A DNA stretch of 64,000 nucleotides, from NCBI GenBank assembly GCA_001414345.1, contig LLCB01000124.1, positions 1 to 64,000 on the forward strand. The letters run 5' to 3'. The notes beneath the pieces are model-generated. The model saw only the letters and a list, made by a program, of their open reading frames with translations, was not told the DNA's origin and ran no database searches. This document shows positions 1-13,500 of the stretch, one piece after another. The position numbers and the translations under genes were made by a program. Numbering within the stretch: the first letter of the stretch is position 1; the number at the start of each line of letters is the position of its first letter. Source of the DNA: Hymenoscyphus infarciens (taxonomy: Eukaryota > Ascomycota > Leotiomycetes > Helotiales > Helotiaceae).

Positions 1-3000
1 TTACCTAGTATTATTATTACTAGTAAGATAATCGATAAATAAATCGATTACCTAGTATTATTACCTAGTATTATTACTACTAAGGTAATTAATAAATAAA
101 TCGATTACCTAGTATTATTATTACTAGCTAGGTAATAGATAAATAAATCGATTACTATTATTATTATTACTAGTAAGATAATCGATAAATAAATCGATTA
201 CCTAGTATTATTATCTAGTATTATTACTACTAAGATAATCGATAAATAAATCGATTACCTAGTATTATTTCTAGTAAAGTAATCGATAAATAAATCGATT
301 ACTATTATTATTATTACTAGTAAAGTAATCGATAAATAAATCGATTATCTAGTATTATTATTACTAAGGTAATCGATAAATAAATCGATTACCTAGTATT
401 ATTATTACTAGTAAAGTAATAGATAAATAAATCGATTACTTAGTATTATTTCTAATAAGATAATTAATAAATAAATCAATTACTATTATTATTATTACTA
501 GTAAGATAATCGATAAATAAATCGATTACCTAGTAGTATTTCTAGTAAGATAATCGATAAATAAATCGATTACCTAGTATTATTATTACTAAGGTAATTA
601 ATAAATAAATCGATTACTATTATTATTATTACTAGTAAGGTAATCGATAAATTAATCGATTACCTAGTATTATTATTTCTAGTAAGATAATTAATAAATA
701 AATCGATTACCTAGTATTATTACTAGTAAGATAATCGATAAATAAATCGATTACCTAGTATTATTACTAATAAGATAATTAATAAATAAATCGATTATCT
801 AGTATTATTATTACTAAGGTAATTAATAAATAAATCGATTACCTAGTATTATTTCTAGTAAGGTAATCGATAAATAAATCGATTATCTAGTATTATTATT
901 ACTAAGATAATTAATAAATAAATCGATTACTATTATTATTATTACTAGTAAGATAATTAATAAATAAATCGATTATCTAGTATTATTATTACTAAGATAA
1001 TTAATAAATAAATCAATTATCTAGTATTATTACCTAGTATTATTACTAGTAAGATAATCGATAAATAAATCAATTACCTAATATTATTATTACTAAGGTA
1101 ATTAATAAATAAATCGATTATCTAGTATTATTATTATTACTAAGATAATCGATAAATAAATCGATTACTATTATTATTATTACTAATAAAATAATAGATA
1201 AATAAATCGATTACCTAGTATTATTATTACTAGTAAGATAATAGATAAATAAATCGATTACCTAGTATTATTATTACTAGTAAAGTAATTAATAAATAAA
1301 TCGATTATCTAATATTATTATTACTAAGATAATCGATAAATAAATCGATTACTATTATTATTATTACTAGTAAGGTAATTAATAAATTAATTAATTACTT
1401 AGTATTATTATTTCTAGTAAAGTAAGTAATAAATTAATTAATTACATAGTATTATTATTACTAAGATAATTAATAAATAAATCGATTACTTAGTATTATT
1501 ATTACTAGTAAGATAATTGATAAATAAATCGATTACCTAGTATTATTACTAGTAAGGTAATTGATAAATAAATCGATTATATAGTATTATTATTACTAAG
1601 GTAATCGATAAATAACTCGATTACTATTATTATTATTACTAATAAGGTAATTAATAAATTAATCGATTACTTAGTATTATTATTTCTAGTAAAGTAATTA
1701 ATAAATTAATCGATTATATAGTATTATTATTACTAAGGTAATTAATAAATAAATCGATTACTTAGTATTATTATTACTAGTAAGGTAATTGATAAATAAA
1801 TCGATTACCTAGTATTATTACTAGTAAGGTAATTGATAAATAAATCGATTATATAGTATTATTATTACTAAGGTAATCGATAAATAAATCGATTATCTAG
1901 TATTATTATCTAGTATTATTACTATTAAGATAATCGATAAATAAATCGATTACTTAGTATTATTATTCCTAGTAAAGTAATCGATAAATTAATTAATTAT
2001 ATAGTATTATTATTACTAAGGTAATTAATAAATAAATCGATTACTTAGTATTATTATTACTAGTAAGGTAATTAATAAATAAATCGATTATCTAGTATTA
2101 TTACTAGTAAGGTAATTAATAAATAAATCGATTACGTAGTATTATTATTACTAAGGTAATCGATAAATAAATCGATTACCTAGTATTATTACCTAGTATT
2201 ATTACTATTAAGATAATTAATAAATAAATCGATTACTTAGTATTATTATTCTTAGTAAGGTAATTAATAAATTAATTAATTACTTAGTAGTATTATTTCT
2301 AGTAAAGTAATTAATAAATAAATCAATTATCTAGTAGTATTATTTCTAGTAAGATAATTAATAAATTAATCGATTACCTAGTAGTATTATTTATAGTAAG
2401 GTAATTAATAAATAAATTAATTACCTAGTATTATTATTTCTAGTAAAGTAATTAATAAATAAATTAATTACCTAGTATTATTATTTTTAGTAAGATAATT
2501 AATAAATAAATCGATTACCTAGTATTATTTCTAGTAAAGTAATTAATAAATAAATCGATTACCTAGTATTATTACTAATAAGATAATCGATAAATAAATC
2601 GATTATCTAGTATTATTATTACTAGTAAAGTAATCGATAAATAAATCGATTATCTAATATTATTATTACTAAGATAATTGATAAATAAATCGATTATCTA
2701 GTATTATTATTATTACTAAGATAATCGATAAATAAATCGATTACTATTATTATTATTACTAGTAAAGTAATCGATAAATAAATCGATTACCTAGTATTAT
2801 TACCTAGTATTATTACTATTAAGATAATTGATAAATAAATCGATTACTTAGTATTATTATTCTTAGTAAAGTAATTAATAAATTAATTAATTACTTAGTA
2901 GTATTATTTCTAGTAAAGTAATTAATAAATAAATCAATTACCTAGTAGTATTATTTCTAGTAAGATAATTAATAAATTAATCGATTACCTAGTAGTATTA

Positions 3001-6000
3001 TTTATAGTAAGGTAATTAATAAATAAATTAATTACCTAGTATTATTATTTCTAGTAAAGTAATTAATAAATAAATTAATTACCTAGTATTATTATTTTTA
3101 GTAAGATAATTAATAAATAAATCGATTACCTAGTATTATTTCTAGTAAAGTAATTAATAAATAAATCGATTACCTAGTATTATTACTAATAAGATAATCG
3201 ATAAATAAATCGATTATCTAGTATTATTATTACTAGTAAAGTAATCGATAAATAAATCGATTATCTAATATTATTATTACTAAGATAATTGATAAATAAA
3301 TCGATTATCTAGTATTATTATTATTACTAAGATAATCGATAAATAAATCGATTACTATTATTATTATTACTAGTAAAGTAATCGATAAATAAATCGATTA
3401 TCTAGTATTATTATTACTAAGGTAATCGATAAATAAATCAATTACCTAGTATTATTATTACTAGTAAAGTAATAGATAAATAAATCGATTACCTAGTATT
3501 ATTTCTAATAAGATAATTAATAAATAAATTAATTACTATTATTATTATTACTAGTAAGATAATCGATAAATAAATCAATTACCTAGTATTATTTCTAGTA
3601 AGGTAATCGATAAATAAATCGATTACCTAGTATTATTATTACTAAGGTAATTAATAAATAAATCGATTACTATTATTATTATTACTAGTAAAGTAATTAA
3701 TAAATTAATCGATTATCTAATATTATTATTTCTAGTAAGGTAATTAATAAATAAATCGATTACCTAGTATTATTACTAGTAAGGTAATTAATAAATAAAT
3801 CGATTATCTAGTATTATTACTAATAAGATAATTAATAAATAAATCGATTACCTAGTATTATTATTACTAAGGTAATCGATAAATAAATCGATTACCTAGT
3901 ATTATTTCTAGTAAGATAATCGATAAATAAATCGATTACCTAGTATTATTATTACTAAGATAATTAATAAATAAATCAATTACTATTATTATTATTACTA
4001 GTAAGATAATTAATAAATAAATCAATTACCTAGTATTATTATTACTAAGATAATTAATAAATAAATCAATTACCTAGTATTATTACCTAGTATTATTACT
4101 AGTAAGATAATCGATAAATAAATTGATTACCTAATATTATTATTACTAAGGTAATTAATAAATAAATCGATTCTCTAGTATTATTATTATTACTAAGATA
4201 ATTAATAAATAAATTAATTACTATTATTATTATTACTAATAAGATAATAGATAAATAAATCAATTACCTAGTATTATTATTACTAGTAAGATAATAGATA
4301 AATAAATTGATTACCTAGTATTATTATTACTAGTAAAGTAATCGATAAATAAATCGATTATCTAATATTATTATTACTAAGATAATTAATAAATAAATCG
4401 ATTATCTAGTATTATTATTATTACTAAAGTAATCGATAAATAAATCGATTACTATTATTATTATTACTAGTAAGGTAATTAATAAATTAATCGATTACTT
4501 AGTATTATTATTTCTAGTAAAGTAATTAATAAATTAATCGATTATATAGTATTATTATTACTAAGGTAATTAATAAATAAATCGATTATTTAGTATTATT
4601 ATTACTAGTAAAGTAATCGATAAATTAATCGATTACTTAGTATTATTATTACTAATAAGGTAATTAATAAATAAATCGATTACTTAGTATTATTATTCCT
4701 AGTAAAGTAATTAATAAATTAATTAATTACGTAGTATTATTATTACTAAGATAATTAATAAATAAATCGATTACTTAGTATTATTATTACTAGTAAGGTA
4801 ATTAATAAATAAATCGATTACCTAGTATTATTACTAGTAAGGTAATTAATAAATAAATCGATTATATAGTATTATTATTACTAAGGTAATTAATAAATAA
4901 ATCGATTACCTAGTATTATTACCTAGTATTATTACTATTAAGATAATCGATAAATAAATCAATTACTTAGTATTATTATTCCTAGTAAGATAATTAATAA
5001 ATTAATCGATTACTTAGTAGTATTATTTCTAGTAAAGTAATTAATAAATAAATCGATTACCTAGTAGTATTATTTCTAGTAAGATAATTAATAAATTAAT
5101 CGATTATCTAGTAATATTATTTCTAGTAAGATAATTAATAAATAAATCGATTACCTAGTATTATTATTTCTAGTAAAGTAATTAATAAATAAATCGATTA
5201 CCTAGTATTATTATTTTTAGTAAGATAATTAATAAATAAATCGATTATCTAGTATTATTTCTAGTAAGGTAATCGATAAATAAATCGATTACCTAGTAGT
5301 ATTACTATTAAGATAATCGATAAATAAATCGATTACTTAGTATTATTATTACTAAAGTAATCGATAAATAAATCGATTATCTAGTATTATTTCTAGTAAA
5401 GTAATTGATAAATAAATCGATTATCTAGTATTATTATTACTAAGGTAATCGATAAATAAATCGATTACCTAGTATTATTTCTAGTAAGATAATCGATAAA
5501 TAAATCGATTACTATTATTATTATTACTAGTAAGGTAATTAATAAATAAATCGATTACCTAGTATTATTACTAGTAAAGTAATCGATAAATAAATCAATT
5601 ACCTAGTATTATTATTTCTAGTAAGATAATCGATAAATAAATCGATTACCTAGTATTATTATTACTAAGGTAATTAATAAATAAATCGATTACCTAGTAT
5701 TATTTCTAGTAAGATAATCGATAAATAAATCAATTACCTAGTATTATTATTTTTAGTAAGATAATCGATAAATTAATCGATTACCTAGTATTATTATTAC
5801 TAGTAAAGTAATTAATAAATTAATCGATTACTTAGTATTATTATTTCTAGTAAGGTAATTAATAAATAAATTAATTACCTAGTATTATTTTTACTAGCGT
5901 AATTGATAAATAAATCGATTACCTACTTCTATTTCTCTTAAATTTATTATAAGGTAATTAATAAATAAATCTATTACCTTATACTTTTTTTATATAAGTA

Positions 6001-6020
6001 ATCGATAAATTAATCGAGTA
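1..6020. repeat. AT-rich satellite array with short dyad-symmetric units
   Basis: The whole stretch is built from two alternating modules: a TAATCGAT-AAATAA-ATCGATTA module and a CTAGTATTATTATTACTAG module. Together they give a unit of roughly 38-62 bp, most often near 47 bp. Each module is an inverted repeat, so the array reads almost the same on both strands. Units differ mainly by C/T and G/A changes (CGAT, TGAT, CAAT, TAAT; ACCTAG, ATCTAG, ACTTAG) and by insertion of an extra TATTATTACC block. No open reading frame is supported. Units decay over the last 100 bp, and unique sequence begins near 6020. The left edge lies outside the window, so the array may be longer. Its chromosomal role (centromeric, subtelomeric or neither) cannot be told from sequence. 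Confidence 0.95.
2170..3391. repeat. Tandem 611-bp higher-order repeat within the satellite
   Basis: The order of unit variants from about 2170 to 2780 repeats at about 2781-3391. Anchor points such as CTATTAAGATAA at 2205 and 2816, and TTATAGTAAG at 2391 and 3002, are both exactly 611 bp apart. A third, more diverged copy of the first part runs from about 4905 to 5290. Confidence 0.8.
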
Positions 6021-6493
6021 CGTAAAAACCGGTTCTTATAAACTTATAGTTAGATATACACGTAAGATCCAACCCTTGGCAGGGTGTCTGTGCATGCCTA
6101 AGGTGTTCATAAGAAGTGTTGTGTAGATGAAATGGCGATAGGATCTCCCCCCCCCCCCCCCCCCCCCCTGCGGATATGATCCATTCCTCCTTTGTTTCTC
6201 TAGTATATACAGAATCTATCTTCTATGTACAGAAGTCCCAATCTTGTCGAACCAGGAGGCTTTGCAAGTCTTCTATAGCTACATGACATTTATGTACAGC
6301 GTTGTGGTTTCCAACTGCACTGCGCTAGATGGGCCCGTTAGGAACTTGAATTGTTATCGCTGATGGCTAGTCGAACTCACCAGTGCTATCGACCTATGTG
6401 CCTTGCAAGGTTGTTGGTTGGAAGGAAATTGTTGTGAGTTAATGAAACACTTGGTTTTGCACCGTGTGCATTCGGTAAAGCGACTTGCCCCCT
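6021..6493. other. Intergenic stretch with 22-nt poly-C tract
   Basis: Unique sequence between the satellite and the 3' end of the Zn2Cys6 gene. Its only conspicuous feature is an uninterrupted run of 22 C at 6147-6168. The rest probably includes the 3' UTR of the minus-strand gene. No coding evidence is seen. Confidence 0.6.
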
Positions 6494-7927
6494 TCAATCC
6501 CCGTTCCTCGAATTCCATTCTCGTTTTACGACTCCGACTTGCTCCCCGAGGAAAGAAAACAGCTTATCGGAGACCACAGATTGCATGTCCTTGACACTTG
6601 ATCGCGAAACCACTTCGCGGCAGCACAGCACCAACAATTCCGCTTTCTTTATCTGGATTCCGAGCATCTCCTCCTTCAATCGCCTTTCGTCCTCCTTGGC
6701 TATCTGGTACATCCCCAAAGAAAATCGATTCCCGTCAAAACTCATTTGGTCTTGTGCTGGGGTCGCAGATTCATCCTGTATGGCTTGACGACAAAGACGC
6801 TCTAGCACAGACACGATTCGAGCGGCGAGGAGTGAAAGCGATATTGGGATTGATGGATCGGTGTTGCTGCATGAGCAACCTAAGACGTCGGAGCCCAGTT
6901 TGAGGGTTTCCTGAAGTTGGGCAAGTGACATGTCGTATGAGTTGTTCGGGCTTTGCGATTTGAGACTTTGAGAAAGATGACATATGATATTCTCATTGCA
7001 ATGGCATAAACGCTTTGAGCTTGAGTCGGAGGCGGCTTGATTGAGATGAGTGGTACATGACTTGCAGTTCGAACTGTCGCTCTTGTTTTGTTTTGGTTGT
7101 CGCTGTGGTTGTGGATGATCAAAATAATTCTTGTTTTCGATAGAAGGCACAAGGCTGTCAGTCTCGCGTCGGCAAGTGCTGAAGGCTGCAAAATCTGGCT
7201 CCGACACCGGACTTTGAGAGTATATGGAGCTAGGCTTGAAGCATTGGGGTGTATCATCCTCCGGGAAGGCATACTCATGATCGATATTCAGGTCCGGATT
7301 CTCGAGATCGAACATGGACGGGCAGCTTGAGGTTTTTGGTGAAACTTCAGGAGTTGGCAACATTCTTTGCATGAACATATTGTCGAATGCCCAATCTTTC
7401 AGTTGTTGTTTGAGATAATCTGGGAGGTCAGGACAAGAATCTGGTGATGATGGGTATTGATCTTGGGCCGATTCTAAGGATTCTGAGCAAGGCGACTCTG
7501 GGAAATCCAAAGACGCGGGAGAGTCGAGGAAGTCTATTGACATTGCCATTGGTGGTGTTGGAAGGCCCGTGGTGACGTTCGAGGGGGAGTTGAGAAGTTC
7601 CATGTTTATGACTGAACTAGATTGTGCATCATGTCCTTTCGAGTGAGGGGTTGATTTCGTGTCTAGAAAGTCCCTCTCGCCTTCCACCGGCGAGTTTGCC
7701 ATTTCCATCTCAGCATTCTTTCTCATTGCCTGATAGCTCTCTGCGCTTCTCTTTCCAGATCTTCTCGAGATACCATAAATACATGGCACATCGTGTTTAG
7801 TGCATCTCGCGCAAGAAGGTTTCGTCTGTGTGCAACGGACTTTGGCCGAACTGCAAGCGTCACACGAAGCTCTTAGCTTTGGCGCTTTCCGCAAATGATT
7901 GCGGCTCCGACTAACTGGTTCTGACAT
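6494..7927 (-). CDS. Zn2Cys6 transcription factor, AflR-like
   Basis: Single-exon gene of 477 residues. The N-terminus carries a complete fungal binuclear zinc cluster: Cys22, 25, 32, 39, 42 and 49 with spacing CX2CX6CX6CX2CX6C, followed by a basic linker (SRRSGKR). This arrangement directly after a short basic N-terminal tail, with no fungal-specific middle domain, resembles AflR-type regulators of secondary metabolism. The central 80-300 region is rich in Ser, Pro and acidic residues. The C-terminal 120 residues hold a helical segment (LAARIVSVLERLCRQA and following), as in AflR-family C-terminal domains. The ATG at 7927 is the first in frame and leaves nine residues before the basic run. 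No biosynthetic cluster lies in the window, so its target is unknown. Nuclear location and DNA binding are inferred from the family. Confidence 0.85.
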   Translation of the reverse strand: MSEPVSRSRNHLRKAPKLRASCDACSSAKVRCTQTKPSCARCTKHDVPCIYGISRRSGKRSAESYQAMRKNAEMEMANSPVEGERDFLDTKSTPHSKGHDAQSSSVINMELLNSPSNVTTGLPTPPMAMSIDFLDSPASLDFPESPCSESLESAQDQYPSSPDSCPDLPDYLKQQLKDWAFDNMFMQRMLPTPEVSPKTSSCPSMFDLENPDLNIDHEYAFPEDDTPQCFKPSSIYSQSPVSEPDFAAFSTCRRETDSLVPSIENKNYFDHPQPQRQPKQNKSDSSNCKSCTTHLNQAASDSSSKRLCHCNENIICHLSQSLKSQSPNNSYDMSLAQLQETLKLGSDVLGCSCSNTDPSIPISLSLLAARIVSVLERLCRQAIQDESATPAQDQMSFDGNRFSLGMYQIAKEDERRLKEEMLGIQIKKAELLVLCCREVVSRSSVKDMQSVVSDKLFSFLGEQVGVVKREWNSRNGD

Positions 7928-10590
7928 GACGGAGGTGTAAGAAGAGAGCGTTATCTTCTATACTGTGTTCTGACGGAGCAGCGCGACAAATTTCACATTC
8001 CAGTGCTGTTATAGAATTATTTTCCCGACGACCCAGAAAAACACATGCGATTGCAGGACAGGAAATATTTATTCAAAAAAGCCGAAAAACCTCGGACGGA
8101 TATAGCTCAGCTCGCGTGGTGGGCCTGACGTGCAGATAGCATCATGACGAGCGACCGACGGCATTGTCATCCCTGTCATGGGCGCCCGCTCGGGAGGTGG
8201 TAGCGGGTTGATCTCTTGCGGATCTCTTGCGGATCTCCGTACCCAGAACGGGATTGTTATATGTGTGAGGTGTGTATGAATTGCTGGGCGAAGAGAAGTT
8301 GGGGAAGACCGTAAGCTGATGGCTCAGCCATTAGGTCCGTACCTACTTGGTGGCCCGCTGGTTGGCCTGCGCCGCTGGAGGGCGGATTCTCCACATCAAG
8401 TACAAGCTGCCCATTTTGGCAGGTAACGACATGTAAGGGTCTAATTTGAAAGTTATCAATCTGATAAAAGCATCCCAAGTGAGTTGATCCTTCTTGGAAA
8501 GATGGCTTTTTTAAAAATAAAAATATAGATATATATGTTTTTTTGGGATGAAAGCACGTGGGCGACAATTTCCACTTTCTCCGACCAGATGCCTTTTTAC
8601 AAAGTAGTGACCATGAGTGACAACTCACATCGCAAGGCACATAAGCATTATGCATGTCTCTCACTACATTTTAAGACGAAGACTGATCGCTAATCATGAT
8701 GGACACAAGACATTTCTGCAGCGGGACGACACCATTTTATCAATTCTCTTCCCATCTTCTCTACGAGCTCCTGCCCGTACTCGAATATACCGACTCACGC
8801 CGACTGCATTGTTCGGGATAGATCAACTCAAGATTCGGGTAAATCTCCCGGTCCGTTACATGTTCTCAATCTCACTACACCGTGGAGTGATCCCTACAAG
8901 ATCTGCATTCACGAGAGAAATGTACAAATGTACTTGTTTGGTACATTTCATGTATTATTGACCTAAAGGCTACAATAACAGTGACAAATTGCGATGAGAA
9001 ACTTCCACCTCCTACTCGAATCTTTCTGGGAGTTTTCCACGTTATCCAATTGTAGAATTGGGTAGGACAGACTTGATTTGGGTTTGGGGGACTTATTTGG
9101 TGCTATCTGTTTAGATCCCGGTACGATATCTTTCTCATTTTGGTAATCAGGAGGAAGCTTATGAGGCTACTGCCATGCTGTCATGTTTTCTTACAGTACA
9201 CTATCCATACGGAGTCGTATATCGTGTCTACTTCCGATTTTGCTTGATCTATCAAGCTGGTTATCAAACCACACAATTCGGTACGGCGGTATTTCGTCTT
9301 CAAAGTAATTCTCGTTCTTTTCTTCCTGATTTCTACTCCCCGGAAACACCATATGTCCTCTTTCCAATAACACCAAAGTCAATGTAAAGCACAAAACGCA
9401 AGTATTCAACACTTCTATGCATTTCCTTCCATCAACAAACCACACGGAAAGATGATTTCTTAAATCCGTGACGGAGCTGATGAGAAGGCGGTGTGAAATA
9501 TCGGAGTTCCTGAGATTTTTTTCGAAATCCTGAGGTTGAAGTAAGCAGCAAAGTTACGGAGTAAGCCTTGTACCACATTGGATCTTCTACCCGAGAAAGA
9601 TTTCTCAGCCTCTTACTTTATTTCTTGTCCGACCTATACTCCCGAAATGAGTTAAAGTGCTTCTGGAGGAGTTTTGTTTGGCTTTGCATTTATTTCATAG
9701 GGAGAGTTTAGTTCTATATAGTTCTGAGCTTGCACGAATTTAACTTGTAAGATTTTTAGAGAAGAAGCATATCAAAGTAATACGTGATAGTCGGAAAGAC
9801 AAGCAACTGAGAGTTCCATCCGTCGACTCCGAATGACTTTCTAGAAGCTACACTTATGTGAGAATCCGCCTCTGACGTAAGATGGCAGTTTTCCACCAAA
9901 TGGCATTCAGATGAAAGAGGTACTAAGCGGGAGCCGGACGTTTAAGAATCTTTCAGAACCAGAAGATCTCCTCCGCATCTTTCGGTTGGCAATATATAAA
10001 GGGCTGAGAGAGATCGCCAAGACTGGGAAGGTACCCAGATCTATTTTTAGACAAGTGTTTTCCTACAAGCATCTCGTTATAATTTTGTCCGAGTAACTTC
10101 ACTCCTTTGTTTTCCTTCTCTCAACGTTGATGGAGGAATTAAATTAATGAATGAACTTCCGCCTATCTAAACCTCAAAATAATAGTCCTAACCTTGGTCG
10201 TTGATCTTAATTCTGTTACTCTGGTCAAGTAATTGAGGCTAGCAAATGAAGTTCGGCGCATAAGTCAGCCATCACAATTTTTGTCAACGGAGAGGTTTTG
10301 AACTATTTGAAGTGGTTTTAGAAATCCAAGTTTCGTGTTGCTACATCTTATTTCTTCTTTCGTTCTCTCAAGTTTGAGAATGCAATAACAAGTCATCTTA
10401 AACAACCGAAAGACCCATACGTAATCGCCAACACCTGGACCAAATTGAACAACCACTCGGCATTTGTTTCAACCCCGTTTTCTAAGATGGGAAGCTCACA
10501 AGCTGTCACATGTCAATTTTTTGAATGCTCACCAGCCACACACACATGCGCCACAGGATAGCAAACTTCCGCTTTCAAAATGTTTCAACA
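7928..10590. other. Long intergenic region, no supported gene
   Basis: Contains the upstream region of the Zn2Cys6 gene. Several ORFs of 60-135 codons occur on both strands, but none shows protein-like composition, a convincing start or splice structure. A small ORF at 9911-10096 (+) is the most protein-like but is unsupported. I see no RNA gene or transposon ends here. Confidence 0.5.
10577..10590 (+). repeat. Left target-site duplication of LINE
   Basis: The 14-mer AAAATGTTTCAACA occurs here and again at 17151-17164, directly after the poly(A) tail. The two copies are identical, which is the signature of target-primed reverse transcription. Confidence 0.85.
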
Positions 10591-13500
10591 GAAAAAACAA
10601 CTCCGCGCGACTAAATCGACTTTTTAGAAATAACACCACAACCACACACCACAGCGATAAGCAGATACGTGCAATTGTCTTTTAAGGGCCTATTCCCCTA
10701 ATAGCGAATCGTATAGCATTAGGCTAGCCTTTAGTTAGGAAGAAAGATACTAATAGACGTGTTTATAGCTCTTATCTCCTAGTCAAAGCTTAATAGCTTA
10801 AGGTATATAGTAACTATAGTCTCTCGAGGAAGAAGAGAGTATTACTAAACAGTACTATGATCTCTTTCCTTAATTTAATTATCGAATACCTCTTCGTACT
10901 AGAAGTATAAGGTAATTAGAGTTAGCTTTAGTAGGCTATTTAGTAACTCTAAATAGACTTCAAAGCCTATAGTATATACTAAAACGCGTTAATCTAGAAG
11001 CTTCTAGGCAAAGGCAAAAGAGCTTAAAAGCAATAGTAGAGCTAGAGTATATCTACTAATATACTAACCTATACTTCTATTACTAGAAGTACTAGTAATA
11101 GTGTTAGTCTTATTATCTACGTATTCTCTTCTACTATAAGAGCCTTTACTCTCGATAGCCTTACTATAAAAGAGATATATATACTTATTAACTATAATAT
11201 TACTAAGAAGCGCTTATAAGCTCTTCTAAAGCTATCTAAAAAGCTTCTATAGTAGGCAAATAAAGTTATTACTATAGTACTCGGCGTATGCTCTAGCTAT
11301 AATAATAATAGCGTATACTCTACTGCGAAGACACTAGCTATACTAAAGTGGATAGAGGCTGCTAGGCTAATAAATAGCGGAGACGTCTTTCTCTATATTA
11401 GTAACTCTATAATAGTAGAGAAGATAGTATACTATAGAGAAGAATAGGTAGGCTTTCTAGAAGAGAAGGCTATAGTCCTAGTACTAACGTAGGGAGTAGT
11501 TATATCTTTGATATCGATTAAATCAGTAGATATAAGAGACTAGGAGGCTATAGCTAAGAAGCTATATGTCGCTAATCTAACTCTTATCTAGAGCTTAGAA
11601 GAGATCTCAGATATTAGATAGCTTTCTAGATAGAAGCTAGGAAAGAACACTAACGCTATTATAGTAGAATTCTATAATATAGAAATCGTTAATATCTATA
11701 TTAAGGTATATAAAGTAGTATAGGAAAGAGCTTCTAAGTCTATATAATAGTATAGCTAAAAGGCCTAAGTTATCTAATACTTCTACTACTATAGATACGA
11801 CTATATAGTACGTATATATAAAGCTAAACGAAAGTATAGCTTCTATACTATAGACTATAACACTAAGGACTACGTAAGAGACAAAACCATCTATAAGTAT
11901 ACTAACTATAAACTCTTATATATAGTATTCTTAAAAGACTATAAATTCTACGACTAGGCTATAGAGAGAGTTAAGAATAAGAGAAAGCGCTTATAGCTAT
12001 AACTACTGTTCTTAGTAAGACTAGTCTTTATACTATTAGTCTCTTAGTAGAGGAGTAGAGCTACTACGTTAGATAAAGAAGCTCTAGAGAAAGAAAGTAA
12101 TCTATTTGTAGGACTCCTTACTCTCTTCTTCTAGGCCGAATCTACTACCTAGAACGCTTATAAGAATGTTTAGATAGAAGGAGGAGTAGTAGAGGTAGAT
12201 AAGGCATCTCTAGTAGTAGTAGAGAGAATCGTAGAGAGATTAAGAAAGAAGAGAGTAGAAGCGAAGGTTGCTTTATAAAAGCCTATCTTACCTAAACCCT
12301 CTATCTTTACTACCTCTACTAATCCACCTACTACTTAACAACTATTTATAGTACTAACTAACCTAAGCAATATCTTTAGTTAAAATAGCTAGTCCTTTAA
12401 GACTCTAAATATACTAACCTAGTAACAACTTAAGCCTTAATATAGAAAATTCAATAGCTCTTCTATAAAGCCTAAAGAGAACAGAAACGTTAGCGACGAG
12501 TATACTATAGTAACGAAAAGTAGTAAGAGAGCTACGAAGAGAATATACTTCGCCTCTATATCTAAAGTTAAATAGACTAGGCTTACTAGTAATAGAAGAT
12601 ATAATAGCTTAGTATAAGAGTATAACGAAATCGCTAAGAGCTATACTATGAAAAGAGCTACTAACTACACTAGTATAGAATTAACTCTAGAGTTAGAGAA
12701 TAACCTTATTAATGTCTTCTTTAGTATTCTATTAAGTTTAGAGATATTATTAAATACTCTATCTATAGACGTCTTAAGTACTAAGGCTATAAAGCGTCGA
12801 ACCTCTCTCTAAACTAATTAATAAGTATACGCTAGTACTCTACTCTCTCTATCTTATAGTATAACGTTAAAAAATTATATAATATAATAAACCTACTACT
12901 ACGAAATAAGATAGTATAGAAGTATAATATTATAGTAATTTAAGAGCTATAGTTAAATAGCTACGATAAAAAACTCATTTATAACCTCTTTTAAAGAAGA
13001 TTTAAAGCTTTTATAGGTAGACAGAGTAGGCTACTTATATGCTTTCTTATAAATAGAAAAATTAATTCTACTTTAGTAAGAGTTACTAGTAAAGGCGATT
13101 ATTTATACTCTTTTTATATTACGCTAAAAACAGGTAATAGCGACGAAGTTATTACTATTTATAATATCTACAATCTCTAATAGTAAGGTTAGCTAAGTAA
13201 GACATATACAAAAGGGAAATAAAAAGATATTCTAATCTAATCTATTCTACTAGAACTTAACATAGTACTTAAAAAGTATAGAAATAACAAATAGGTAGTA
13301 GTAGAAGACTTTAACTTATATTATAAAGAATAGTTCAAAGACTTACTATTATCTATATATAGCTAAAAGAGGAAAGCTTAAGCTATAGCTTTACTAAGTA
13401 TAGTAGGAGAAAGACATCTAGAGCTAGTATTACTAAAAGGCTTAGTTACTAGACCCTAATCTAATATTTAATCTTACTTAATCAAGACTACTATTGACTT

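Noticed and set aside
1..6020. CRISPR-like array
   Set aside because: Units have no unique spacers. Both modules repeat throughout and the surrounding genes are eukaryotic.
8257..8664. 135-codon minus-strand frame upstream of the Zn2Cys6 gene
   Set aside because: Composition is not protein-like, no domain or splice support, overlapped by unrelated frames.
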